A stretch of DNA of 10,119 nucleotides from NCBI GenBank assembly GCA_031275395.1, contig JAISOU010000031.1, positions 1 to 10,119 on the forward strand, given 5' to 3'. This document shows positions 1 through 5,760 of this stretch, piece after piece. This stretch comes from Helicobacteraceae bacterium. GTDB lineage: Bacteria; Campylobacterota; Campylobacteria; Campylobacterales; SZUA-545. Position 1 is the first letter of the stretch. Each line of letters begins with the position of its first letter. The notes under the pieces are model-generated. The model searched no databases. It saw only the letters and a list, made by a program, of their open reading frames with translations, and had not been told where the DNA came from. The translations under genes and the position numbers were made by a program.

Positions 1-174
1 GATAATTCAGGCGATAAAATCTATCTGAAAAACGACGACGGATCGTACAAATTGGACGCGCACGGACACTGGATAGTTAAACACGACCTTTTCAACCATG
101 ACGGATTGACCAGCGACGGTATAGCCGAAGCGTTTATTGAGTTTGCAAAAAAAGAGCGGCTAAGTTTTTTTTAG
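1..174 (+). CDS. Type I-like DNA methyltransferase (M subunit), C-terminal end, partial
   Basis: The window opens inside this gene. The first frame reads 57 residues and stops at TAG (172-174). The visible tail has a charged hairpin-like stretch (KIYLKNDDGSYKLDAHGHW) and ends in an amphipathic helix, GIAEAFIEFAKKERLSFF. From memory, this kind of ending (AEAF-x-FAKKE-x-LSF) is found in type I HsdM proteins and related N6-adenine methylases. The catalytic NPPF motif and SAM-binding motifs would lie upstream, outside the window, so the enzyme cannot be confirmed from catalytic residues. Identification leans on this tail and on the adjacent specificity subunit. The stop follows directly after a run of eight T (165-172). 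A shift by one base there would join this frame to the downstream S subunit. Confidence 0.65.
   Translation, partial: DNSGDKIYLKNDDGSYKLDAHGHWIVKHDLFNHDGLTSDGIAEAFIEFAKKERLSFF
165..173 (+). promoter_or_regulatory. Homopolymer T8 at the M/S junction: possible frameshift or phase-variation site
   Basis: The methyltransferase frame reads AGT TTT TTT TAG, ending at a stop that immediately follows eight T. A -1 slip on this run gives AGT TTT TTT TTA GGC AGC and continues without a stop into the S-subunit frame. A ninth T would do the same at DNA level. T-rich heptamers followed at once by a stop are a plausible setting for -1 ribosomal frameshifting. A homopolymer indel (phase variation or a sequencing error) gives the same pattern. 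Which of these applies cannot be told from one sequence. Confidence 0.4.
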
Positions 175-209
175 GCAGCCCTTTCAACGACGCTAAATAT
201 AAAGCGCTG

Positions 210-1589
210 TTGGAAGGGCTGGAAGCAAGCGAGGTGATGCTGAGCGAATTGAAAATGGAAAACGAAGAATTAAGATTAAATTCTGAATATTACTCAAAAA
301 TAAATATTGAGTTAAATAATCAATTAGATACTGTCGGATTCAAAACAATAGAGGAATTTGCTTTTGTCACAGATGGCATACATACCGCGATTCCTTATGA
401 CGATGAAAGCAATGTAAAGTTGGTTTCAGCAACTTCGCCAAGAGAAAATTATTTTGATTTTTCAAGAAATGCGTTTATTTCGGAAAAAGCACATTTGGAA
501 AATCCAAGGACAGCATTAAAAGAAGATGATATAATTTTGTCAACAGTTGGAACAATCGGAAATTGTGCCGTTGTTACGCCATCTGTTTTACCGGCAAATT
601 CAGACAGGCATGTCGGAATTATCAGGATAAAAGATAAATTTCTGCCAAATTATGTTTCTACATTTTTACTTTCTAAATATGGACGTTTCCAAACATTAAG
701 AGAAAGTACGGGAAATGTGCAATTAAATCTTTTTATCTATAAAATAAAGACACTAAAGATTGCCGATTTGTCATTGGAAATTCAAAAGAAAATTGACAAT
801 AGGGTAAAAGTAGCATACACAAAGCGCGAACAGTCTCAGTCTCTCTACATGCAAGCGGAAGCGTTACTGATGGAAACGATAGGATTAAAAGATTTTCAAC
901 CTTCGCGGGAAAACAAGAACATTAAGACATTCAAAGAGTCGTTTTTGGAAACGGGTCGGCTTGACGCGGAATATTATCAGCCCAAGTATGAGGAGGTAGA
1001 AAATATAATAAGAAATTATTCTAACGGGTATTCTTTAATTAAAGAAAAGTTTAAGCAGAACAAGCAAACTATAGATTACAGTAAAAAACAATACTATTAC
1101 ACTGAGATAGGAGATGTAAATATAGGGGATAGTTCTTTTGTATATAATTTAATCAATAGAGATGATTTACCTGATAACGCAAAAATAAAGAGTGAAAGAA
1201 ATGATGTGTTAATATCTAAAGTCCGACCTAATAGAGGCGCAGTTGCAATCATTGATGAAGGTATTCAAGACTTTGTAGTTAGCGGGGCTTTTACAGTATT
1301 AAAAGAATGCGGCAATTATAAGAAAGAGGCTCTCTTCGTGTTATTGAAAACCGATGTTTATAAAGAATGGCTGTTGAAATACAATGTGGGAACTTCTTAT
1401 CCTGTTATCAGAGATAATGACATATTGAACCTTCCAATTCCACTCGTTGACATATCCGTCCAGCGTCAAATCGCCGATTTAATCAATAAGAGTTTTGCGT
1501 TACGCAAAGAGAGCGAGCAGCTCTTAGACGAGACTAAAAATATGGTGGAAAAAGAGATAGAACAAAACGCGATCGGCGCTTCAGAATAA
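210..1589 (+). CDS. hsdS: Type I-like restriction-modification specificity subunit (HsdS family)
   Basis: This is predicted to be the DNA-recognition subunit that directs the partner methyltransferase (and a nuclease, if present) to a bipartite target. The 459 residues show the two-half layout of HsdS. Each half opens with a related motif, LRLNSEYY (21-28) and GRLDAEYY (249-256). A variable target-recognition domain follows (about 40-190 and 260-410), then a helical spacer (about 190-235 and 415-455). Typical HsdS strands are visible: DDIILSTVGTIGN (106-118), NDVLISKVRPNRGAVAI (331-347) and SVQRQIADLI (416-425). The start is uncertain. The frame is open from 141 and coding-like from about 171 (FLGSPFNDAKYKALLEGLE), but the first usable start is TTG 210 without a ribosome-binding site. 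GTG 234, ATG 237 and ATG 255 are no better supported. This favours expression as a fusion or frameshift product of the M gene. No hsdR is seen in the window. Confidence 0.85.
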   Translation: MEGLEASEVMLSELKMENEELRLNSEYYSKINIELNNQLDTVGFKTIEEFAFVTDGIHTAIPYDDESNVKLVSATSPRENYFDFSRNAFISEKAHLENPRTALKEDDIILSTVGTIGNCAVVTPSVLPANSDRHVGIIRIKDKFLPNYVSTFLLSKYGRFQTLRESTGNVQLNLFIYKIKTLKIADLSLEIQKKIDNRVKVAYTKREQSQSLYMQAEALLMETIGLKDFQPSRENKNIKTFKESFLETGRLDAEYYQPKYEEVENIIRNYSNGYSLIKEKFKQNKQTIDYSKKQYYYTEIGDVNIGDSSFVYNLINRDDLPDNAKIKSERNDVLISKVRPNRGAVAIIDEGIQDFVVSGAFTVLKECGNYKKEALFVLLKTDVYKEWLLKYNVGTSYPVIRDNDILNLPIPLVDISVQRQIADLINKSFALRKESEQLLDETKNMVEKEIEQNAIGASE

Positions 1590-1657
1590 ATAAACGCGCA
1601 TTTAATCCGCTCTTTAAGACGTTTTAGCAAAAAGCGCGGGGGCGAAATAAAAAATAG

Positions 1658-1937
1658 CGCAGATTATCTAGCGTCGTTACAACCTGCCGCATAATGTTTT
1701 GCGCCTCTTTCACGCTTTCAACCAGCGAATCCGTTTCGGCGGCGTTGGCGCTCGTAGCGTCGGGGCTATCGCCGATTGATTACACGACCGCGCTGATCGA
1801 GGCGCTTGTTTCGGCTAGGCTTTTTTTGCGCGTACTCGCGCGTTAATCGCGGAGAAATGCGGAGCTACGATAAAGCGCGGGAATGGCTAAGAAAGGGACG
1901 CGAAGAATACGAGAGCTGGCGCGGGGGCTTTAAGTAG
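1658..1937 (+). pseudogene. Possible frameshifted gene remnant of unknown function
   Basis: Two plus-strand frames abut at a T7 run (1821-1827). The upstream part (open 1658-1846) ends in a stretch reading TALIEALVSARLF. The downstream part continues CAYSRVNRGEMRSYDKAREW plus about 17 more residues, rich in R, K, E and W, then stops. Deleting one T would give a single frame of about 92 codons. The downstream ATG (1857) has GGAG only two bases away, too close for a good ribosome-binding site, so a free-standing 26-residue peptide is unlikely. I do not recognise the family. The overlapping minus strand is also open for part of this stretch, so the orientation is not certain. Confidence 0.25.
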
Positions 1938-1968
1938 CGCTCAAATATTTATTGAATACGTCGATCCT

Positions 1969-1986
1969 TTGCGCGCAAACGCGCAA
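1969..1986. terminator. Weak 7-bp inverted repeat beyond the end of pseG
   Basis: TTGCGCG (1969-1975) and CGCGCAA (1980-1986) are perfectly complementary around a CAAA loop, about 10 bases beyond the pseG stop (1996-1998). It would fold in either RNA. Only a short TTT follows on the plus strand and there is no U-tract on the minus strand, so it is a poor intrinsic terminator. It may still mark the 3' end of the pseG transcript. Confidence 0.3.
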
Positions 1987-1995
1987 TTTACCGAC

Positions 1996-3057
1996 CTAAC
2001 GCGATCTTTCGAGCGCGTCGCAGATTCTTAAAACGCCCAAAGCGTCGCACGTTGCAAACGCCGATCGTTCGCAGGTTCTAAAGCTTTTTTCGTCTAGCCG
2101 ATCTAACGCTTCGCCTATCGATTCCGTTTTAATAACCGCGCCGATCGAATCGAGCCGCGTAAGATTTTCGCGCTGATTAGCCGCCGCGAGAGTCGTAACG
2201 CTCGCAAGCCCAAGGCAGGCGCGTTCATACGCCCCTACGCCCGCCGCGCCGACGCCCAGATCGGACGTAGAGATCAAAAACGGCATATTGGGCGCGTCGA
2301 TTCGCCAATCGATCGCCAAACCAAGATCGTTTCCTAGATTTTGATTTTGCGCGATAAAAGGCGCAAAGGAGCTTAAAACGACGGCGATCGAAGCGCTTCT
2401 AAAGGGGCTATTTGCGATCGCTTTTAGCGCCTCGCCGGTTAGATTTTTCGCGTCGATTCCTCCCATAGCGACCAATATCCTGCGCGGCGGAAAGCGGCGC
2501 GGCATAGCGAGGGAGCGAAAAGAGGCAAAATCGCGCCGCAAAGGCATATAATCTACGCCGAAAAGTTTCTCGCTCTTTTTGCCGACTAGCGTTTTGTAGT
2601 CCTCTGTATCGCGCCCAAGCGCGCCGTCTATGATCAGATCGCAATCGTGCGGGCGATCGGCAAGATCGTCCAAAACGGCGATCCTGCGGCAGTAAGGTTT
2701 CATAGCGCGTTCGTAGCGGCGATCAAGCGCGTAGGAATCGATCGCGAGCCAATCGGCGATCTTAACTCCCTCCAGCGCCCTTTGGCTATCCGCGATCTCC
2801 TCTTGCAAAGAAACGCCAAGCCAAGATAGATGTTTTGGACGCGGATTTTTTGGCGCGAAAACCTTTTTGGGGCGCGGTAGCCCGATAATCTCAAAGCCCG
2901 CCGCCTCTATCCACGCGCGACCGTTCGCGTTTAGATCGCGGCAGATGAAATAGACCTTATGGAAGCGCGATCGTAGCTCCAGCGCGATATTTAGCGTTCG
3001 CGCCAGATGTCCAAAACCGATCGACTCGGAGCTATCGACGCGAATCGCTATTAACAA
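1996..3057 (-). CDS. pseG: UDP-2,4-diacetamido-2,4,6-trideoxy-beta-L-altropyranose hydrolase PseG
   Basis: This enzyme removes UDP from the nucleotide sugar made by PseB, PseC and PseH. The released sugar is condensed by PseI to pseudaminic acid, which decorates flagellin or surface glycans. The 353-residue cytosolic protein has the GT-B-like fold of the family. Near the N-terminus RVDSSESIGFGHLAR carries His17, which aligns with the catalytic histidine known from Campylobacter jejuni PseG. Other family blocks are HLSWLGVSLQEE (76-87), VLDDLADRPHDCDLIIDGAL (128-147), ILVAMGGIDAKN (194-205) and a nucleotide-binding loop, GAAGVGAYERACLGL (270-284). The start is TTG at 3057. It overlaps the end of pseF by seven bases and is preceded by AGGG (3068-3065) at 7-nt spacing, and no ATG fits as well. 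The overlap implies translational coupling with pseF. It is longer than C. jejuni PseG (about 274 residues, from memory), but similar to other members. Confidence 0.9.
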   Translation of the reverse strand: MLIAIRVDSSESIGFGHLARTLNIALELRSRFHKVYFICRDLNANGRAWIEAAGFEIIGLPRPKKVFAPKNPRPKHLSWLGVSLQEEIADSQRALEGVKIADWLAIDSYALDRRYERAMKPYCRRIAVLDDLADRPHDCDLIIDGALGRDTEDYKTLVGKKSEKLFGVDYMPLRRDFASFRSLAMPRRFPPRRILVAMGGIDAKNLTGEALKAIANSPFRSASIAVVLSSFAPFIAQNQNLGNDLGLAIDWRIDAPNMPFLISTSDLGVGAAGVGAYERACLGLASVTTLAAANQRENLTRLDSIGAVIKTESIGEALDRLDEKSFRTCERSAFATCDALGVLRICDALERSR

Positions 3058-3722
3058 AACTGCGCCCTAAACATCGCTTCGGCGCGACTCCAATCGCTTT
3101 TGGTATCTATATCCTGAACGCGTTTTTTGTCGATTTCAAAGCCGATCGTTTTAGAATTAAAGATCGAAAGACCTTGCAAAAACGCGCCTGATCGCCCGAA
3201 GCAAAAGTGCGCCGCGTCGTGATACGCGCTTGGCAGATCCTGCGATCGAACCCGTTCGTATTCGCGCCAGATCGAGGCGATCTTGCCGTTTGAATCCATT
3301 TTGAGGGCGCGAAAGATCGGCGCTTCAAAAGAGGCGATCGACAAAACGTAATCGTTATCTTTCAGCGCGTTTTTCGCTTCGCGCAGATCGGAGGCGGAAA
3401 TAAAAGGCGCGGTGGCGTAGATAAGACACGCCGCGTCCGCGCCGCCAAGCGCTTCGATCGCGTGGGCGACGACGGGAACGACTCCCGTAAAATCGTCGCA
3501 CAGCTCTTTGGGGCGCAAAAAGGGAACTTCCGCGCCAAAGCGCCGCGCAACGCCCGAGATCTCCAGATCGTCCGTCGAAACGATCACGCGGTCAAAAATC
3601 TTAGCCTCTAGCGCCGCTTTGATCGAATAGGCAATAATCGGCTTACCGCAAAAATCGCGAATATTCTTGCGCTCGATTCGCTTGCTACCGCCTCTTGCGG
3701 GGATAACGGCAATAGCTTTCAT
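3051..3722 (-). CDS. pseF: CMP-pseudaminic acid synthetase PseF (cytidylyltransferase)
   Basis: This is the last step of pseudaminic acid activation: CTP plus pseudaminic acid gives CMP-pseudaminic acid and pyrophosphate, in the cytoplasm. The 223-residue protein has the CTP-binding signature IPARGGSKRIERKNI (7-21), the acidic STDD (49-52), the substrate block RSQDLPSAYHDAAHF (159-173) that is typical of PseF rather than NeuA, and the metal-binding DIDT (204-207). The start at ATG 3722 was chosen because the catalytic motif begins seven residues later. A longer in-frame start at 3869 would overlap dksA by 142 bases and add an unrelated basic extension. There is no clear ribosome-binding site. 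The dksA stop is only five bases upstream, so coupling to dksA translation is likely. It overlaps pseG by seven bases. The neighbouring pseG strongly supports pseudaminate over sialic or legionaminic acid. Confidence 0.9.
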   Translation of the reverse strand: MKAIAVIPARGGSKRIERKNIRDFCGKPIIAYSIKAALEAKIFDRVIVSTDDLEISGVARRFGAEVPFLRPKELCDDFTGVVPVVAHAIEALGGADAACLIYATAPFISASDLREAKNALKDNDYVLSIASFEAPIFRALKMDSNGKIASIWREYERVRSQDLPSAYHDAAHFCFGRSGAFLQGLSIFNSKTIGFEIDKKRVQDIDTKSDWSRAEAMFRAQFC

Positions 3723-3727
3723 ACGCG

Positions 3728-4117
3728 CTAAACGCGGACGAAACCGCTGTGATTTACGCGCTCTTCGCAGTAATTTTTCTCGTATGCTTCGCGGCAGACT
3801 ATGCAATAGCGCGCGTGCGGTTTGACGCGCATTCGATCCAAACCGATCTTTTCTCCGCACATTTCGCAAACGCCGAACGTTCCGCTGGAAACTTTTGAAA
3901 GGGCGTGTTCAATCTCTTTAAGCTCTTTAAGTTGTTGCTCGCCGATCGCCGCGTCGGTCTGCGCTCCAAAGCTGATCGCGGCTACGTCCGCTTCGTCGTT
4001 AATCTCGGCTTGCGCCGCGCTTGCCGCCTCTTTGACGACTCCGTTTAAATTGCGCTCGATCTGATCTTTTCTGGCTAAAAGAACCTTTGTTAATCTTTGA
4101 ATTTCTCGTAATCTCAT
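3728..4117 (-). CDS. dksA: DksA/TraR-family zinc-finger RNA polymerase-binding regulator
   Basis: This protein is predicted to enter the RNA polymerase secondary channel and, with ppGpp, adjust initiation at stable-RNA and biosynthetic promoters. In the 129 residues, an N-terminal helical coiled-coil runs from about 1 to 75. Its hairpin tip carries D41-E-A-D44-V-A46, matching the D-x-x-D-x-A tip known to be needed by E. coli DksA. The C-terminal zinc finger is C84-x2-C87-x17-C105-x2-C108 (CEMCG ... CIVC). It is shorter than E. coli DksA (151 residues), as is usual in Campylobacterota. The ATG at 4117 is preceded by AAGGAAG at 6-nt spacing. pseF follows after five bases, so dksA, pseF and pseG are probably co-transcribed. 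The tip and finger are both intact, so I see no sign of decay. Confidence 0.9.
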   Translation of the reverse strand: MRLREIQRLTKVLLARKDQIERNLNGVVKEAASAAQAEINDEADVAAISFGAQTDAAIGEQQLKELKEIEHALSKVSSGTFGVCEMCGEKIGLDRMRVKPHARYCIVCREAYEKNYCEERVNHSGFVRV

Positions 4118-4123
4118 TAAAAA

Positions 4124-4130
4124 CTTCCTT
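4124..4130 (-). promoter_or_regulatory. Ribosome-binding site of dksA
   Basis: On the minus strand AAGGAAG lies six bases before the ATG at 4117. It is a clear Shine-Dalgarno match and fixes the dksA start. Confidence 0.7.
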
Positions 4131-4144
4131 TAAAAACCTCAAAA

Positions 4145-4173
4145 AATAAAACCGCGATTATAGCGGTCTTATT
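4145..4173 (-). terminator. Hairpin between glgA and dksA, probable glgA terminator overlapping a promoter
   Basis: Arms 4145-4155 and 4163-4173 pair over 11 positions around a 7-base loop. The one non-Watson-Crick position (4150/4168) is a G-U wobble in the minus-strand RNA but an A-C mismatch in the plus-strand RNA, so the structure suits minus-strand transcripts. A GC core (ACCGC/GCGGT) is followed by UUUAUUUUUU, the layout of an intrinsic terminator. It sits about 65 bases past the glgA stop. The loop contains the TATAAT box. Confidence 0.5.
4157..4162 (-). promoter_or_regulatory. Candidate sigma-70 -10 box for the dksA-pseF-pseG operon
   Basis: A perfect TATAAT reads on the minus strand from 4162 to 4157, about 40 bases before the dksA ATG. 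The upstream stretch (4174-4210) has T-runs and no clear -35 box, which is the usual style of Campylobacter/Helicobacter sigma-70 promoters. The box falls in the loop of an inverted repeat that may itself be a terminator, so the promoter call is not exclusive. Confidence 0.5.
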
Positions 4174-4237
4174 CTAAAAATTTGATTAAAAAAATGGCGC
4201 TCGTCAAAAAAACCGCAATTTTTAATTTCAGTTATTT

Positions 4238-5710
4238 TTAATCCTTTTGCGCTCGTTTTAGCGCCTCAAAATATAACGCCTCGTATGTTTTTGCCGAACG
4301 CTCCCACGAGTAATCCAGTCGCATAGCGCGTTTTTGCATAGCTTTGAAGCGCTCTTTTTGGTTATACCACGTATAAACCGCCCAACCGACCGTATTAACA
4401 AGGTTTTTCGCGTTCAATCCGTAAAACTTAAAGCCCGTTCCCTCGCTCGTTCGCTCGTCGTAGTTTTGCACGCTATCCTCCAACCCGCCCACGCCATGCA
4501 CAATCGGAAGCGTTCCGTAAAGCTGGCTATACATCTGATTAAGCCCGCACGGCTCGAAACGCGAAGGCATTAAAAACAGATCCGCTCCCGCCTCGATCCT
4601 ATGAGAAAGCGCGGAGTCGAACCCTATTATACACGCAAACTTTTTTGGATACAAGCTCATAATATCGCCGAAATAAAAGTGCGTCCAAACCTCGCCGTTT
4701 CCTAACAAAACGATCTGAATATCCATATCTAGCAGGCGGTGGATCGCCTCCGCTACAACGTCGATTCCTTTTTGCTTGACAAGACGGCCGACGATCGCTA
4801 TTAACGGAACGTCGCGTTTTGGCAAACCGACTTCCGCTTGTAAAGCCCGTTTAATTTTAAGTTTATTATCCAGACGATCCGCGTCGTAATTAAAGGGTAA
4901 AAACTTATCGGTTTCTGGATTCCATTCGTCGGTATCCACGCCGTTTAATATCCCCCATAGATCGTTTGCGCGAGTTTTTAACGTATCCTCTAGTTTATAG
5001 CCAAACTCGGGCGTTAAGATCTCTTGCGAGTATTTTGGGCTAACCGCGCTAATCATCGTCGCGTGGGTTATGCCCGCTTTTAATAGATTAACCTTGTCGT
5101 TCATCTCGACTTCGCGAAAATTAAAATGTTCCCAGCCAACGTCTAACACGTTCATAAGCCCGCCGTAAAACTCGCCCTGATACTGCATATTATGAATCGT
5201 GAGAATCGACGCGCAACGCTTAAAATATTCGTCGTTCGCGTAGATCGTAGTTAAAAATAGATTTGCCGCCGAAGTATGCCAATCGTGCGTATGCAATATA
5301 CGCGGGCGAAAATCAATCGCCTTGCATAGCTGCATAGCGGCGCGGGATAAAAAGACAAAGCGATTATCGTTGTCCATAAATCCTATGCCGTCCGCGTCGT
5401 TATAAAGAGTTTCGCGCCCGAAAAAAAGCTCGTAATCGATAAAATAGACGGGGACGTCCGAATTTGGCAAAACCCCTTCGTAAATACCGCACCACAGCTC
5501 GCCTATAATACCCATAGGAACTCCAAGCGGCGCGGGCAGTTTTTTTAGTTTTGAACGGTCGATCGCGTAGTAGCGCGGCGTAACGACTATAACGTTATGT
5601 CCCAGCTTTTTTAGAAACTTTGGCAAAGCGCCAACCACGTCGGCAAGCCCGCCCGTTTTTGAAAACGGATAACATTCGCTCGCTACAAATAATATATCTA
5701 ATTTTTGCAT
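4238..5710 (-). CDS. glgA: Glycogen synthase GlgA (ADP-glucose starch synthase, GT5)
   Basis: It transfers glucose from a nucleotide sugar (ADP-glucose in the bacterial family) to the non-reducing end of an alpha-1,4-glucan in the cytoplasm. The 490 residues match the usual GT5 length, with a GT-B fold. The N-terminal half has the donor-binding loop SKTGGLADVVGALP (17-30), HTHDWHT (140-146) and TIHNMQYQGEF (171-181). The C-terminal half has LNGVDTDEWNP (255-265), GRLVKQKG (308-315) with the expected Arg/Lys donor contacts, and MPSRFEPCGLNQMYS (381-395), whose EPCGL glutamate aligns with the conserved catalytic-region glutamate of E. coli GlgA. ATG 5710 is preceded by GAGGAT at suitable spacing. 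The large surface-protein gene ends 50 bases upstream on the same strand, so read-through is possible. The glgB, glgC and glgP partners are not in the window. All key motifs are intact. Confidence 0.95.
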   Translation of the reverse strand: MQKLDILFVASECYPFSKTGGLADVVGALPKFLKKLGHNVIVVTPRYYAIDRSKLKKLPAPLGVPMGIIGELWCGIYEGVLPNSDVPVYFIDYELFFGRETLYNDADGIGFMDNDNRFVFLSRAAMQLCKAIDFRPRILHTHDWHTSAANLFLTTIYANDEYFKRCASILTIHNMQYQGEFYGGLMNVLDVGWEHFNFREVEMNDKVNLLKAGITHATMISAVSPKYSQEILTPEFGYKLEDTLKTRANDLWGILNGVDTDEWNPETDKFLPFNYDADRLDNKLKIKRALQAEVGLPKRDVPLIAIVGRLVKQKGIDVVAEAIHRLLDMDIQIVLLGNGEVWTHFYFGDIMSLYPKKFACIIGFDSALSHRIEAGADLFLMPSRFEPCGLNQMYSQLYGTLPIVHGVGGLEDSVQNYDERTSEGTGFKFYGLNAKNLVNTVGWAVYTWYNQKERFKAMQKRAMRLDYSWERSAKTYEALYFEALKRAQKD

Positions 5711-5731
5711 AATATCCTCGCTTTCCTAGTT

Positions 5732-5755
5732 GCAAAATTAAGAGGGTTAATTTGC
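5732..5755 (-). other. Intergenic hairpin between the surface-protein gene and glgA
   Basis: GCAAAATTAA (5732-5741) and TTAATTTGC (5747-5755) pair over nine positions with one bulged A, around a GAGGG loop. It lies in the 50-base gap between the two same-strand genes. No U-tract follows on the minus strand, so it is not a convincing intrinsic terminator. It could set mRNA processing or partial attenuation between the genes. Confidence 0.4.
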
Positions 5756-5760
5756 CGTAA

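Larger units (their letters stand above)
1590..1995. other. Gene-free stretch with fragmentary reading frames on both strands
   Basis: No intact gene is supported in these 406 bases. On the plus strand, a frame open from 1658 (ATG at 1694) stops at TAA 1844-1846. The next frame then reads CAYSRVNRGEMRSYDKAREW and on to a TAG at 1935-1937. The two join if one T is removed from the run at 1821-1827. On the minus strand, 51 codons (1779 to 1627, stop 1624-1626) read as a helix-like tail (TDSLVESVKEAQNIMRQVV). Either could be a relic of a decayed gene, or chance openness in GCG-rich sequence. Composition here resembles the downstream genes rather than the AT-rich S gene. The position, between a restriction locus and a convergent operon, fits a site where genes have been lost or inserted. 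Confidence 0.4.

Noticed and set aside
2408-2894. Several 60-78-codon frames within pseG on both strands
   Set aside because: They overlap a complete gene with conserved catalytic motifs, and their Arg-rich translations match frame-shadow composition.
3723-3869. Longer N-terminus of pseF starting at 3869
   Set aside because: It overlaps dksA by 142 bases, is an Arg-rich shadow translation of the zinc-finger region, and the family motif begins right after ATG 3722.
3822-4064. 80-codon plus-strand open frame inside dksA
   Set aside because: It is a shadow of the dksA coiled coil, with a low-complexity Ser/Ala translation.
4174-4237. A second terminator just after the glgA stop
   Set aside because: There are T and A runs but I could not find paired arms. 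The convincing stem is further on, at 4145-4173.
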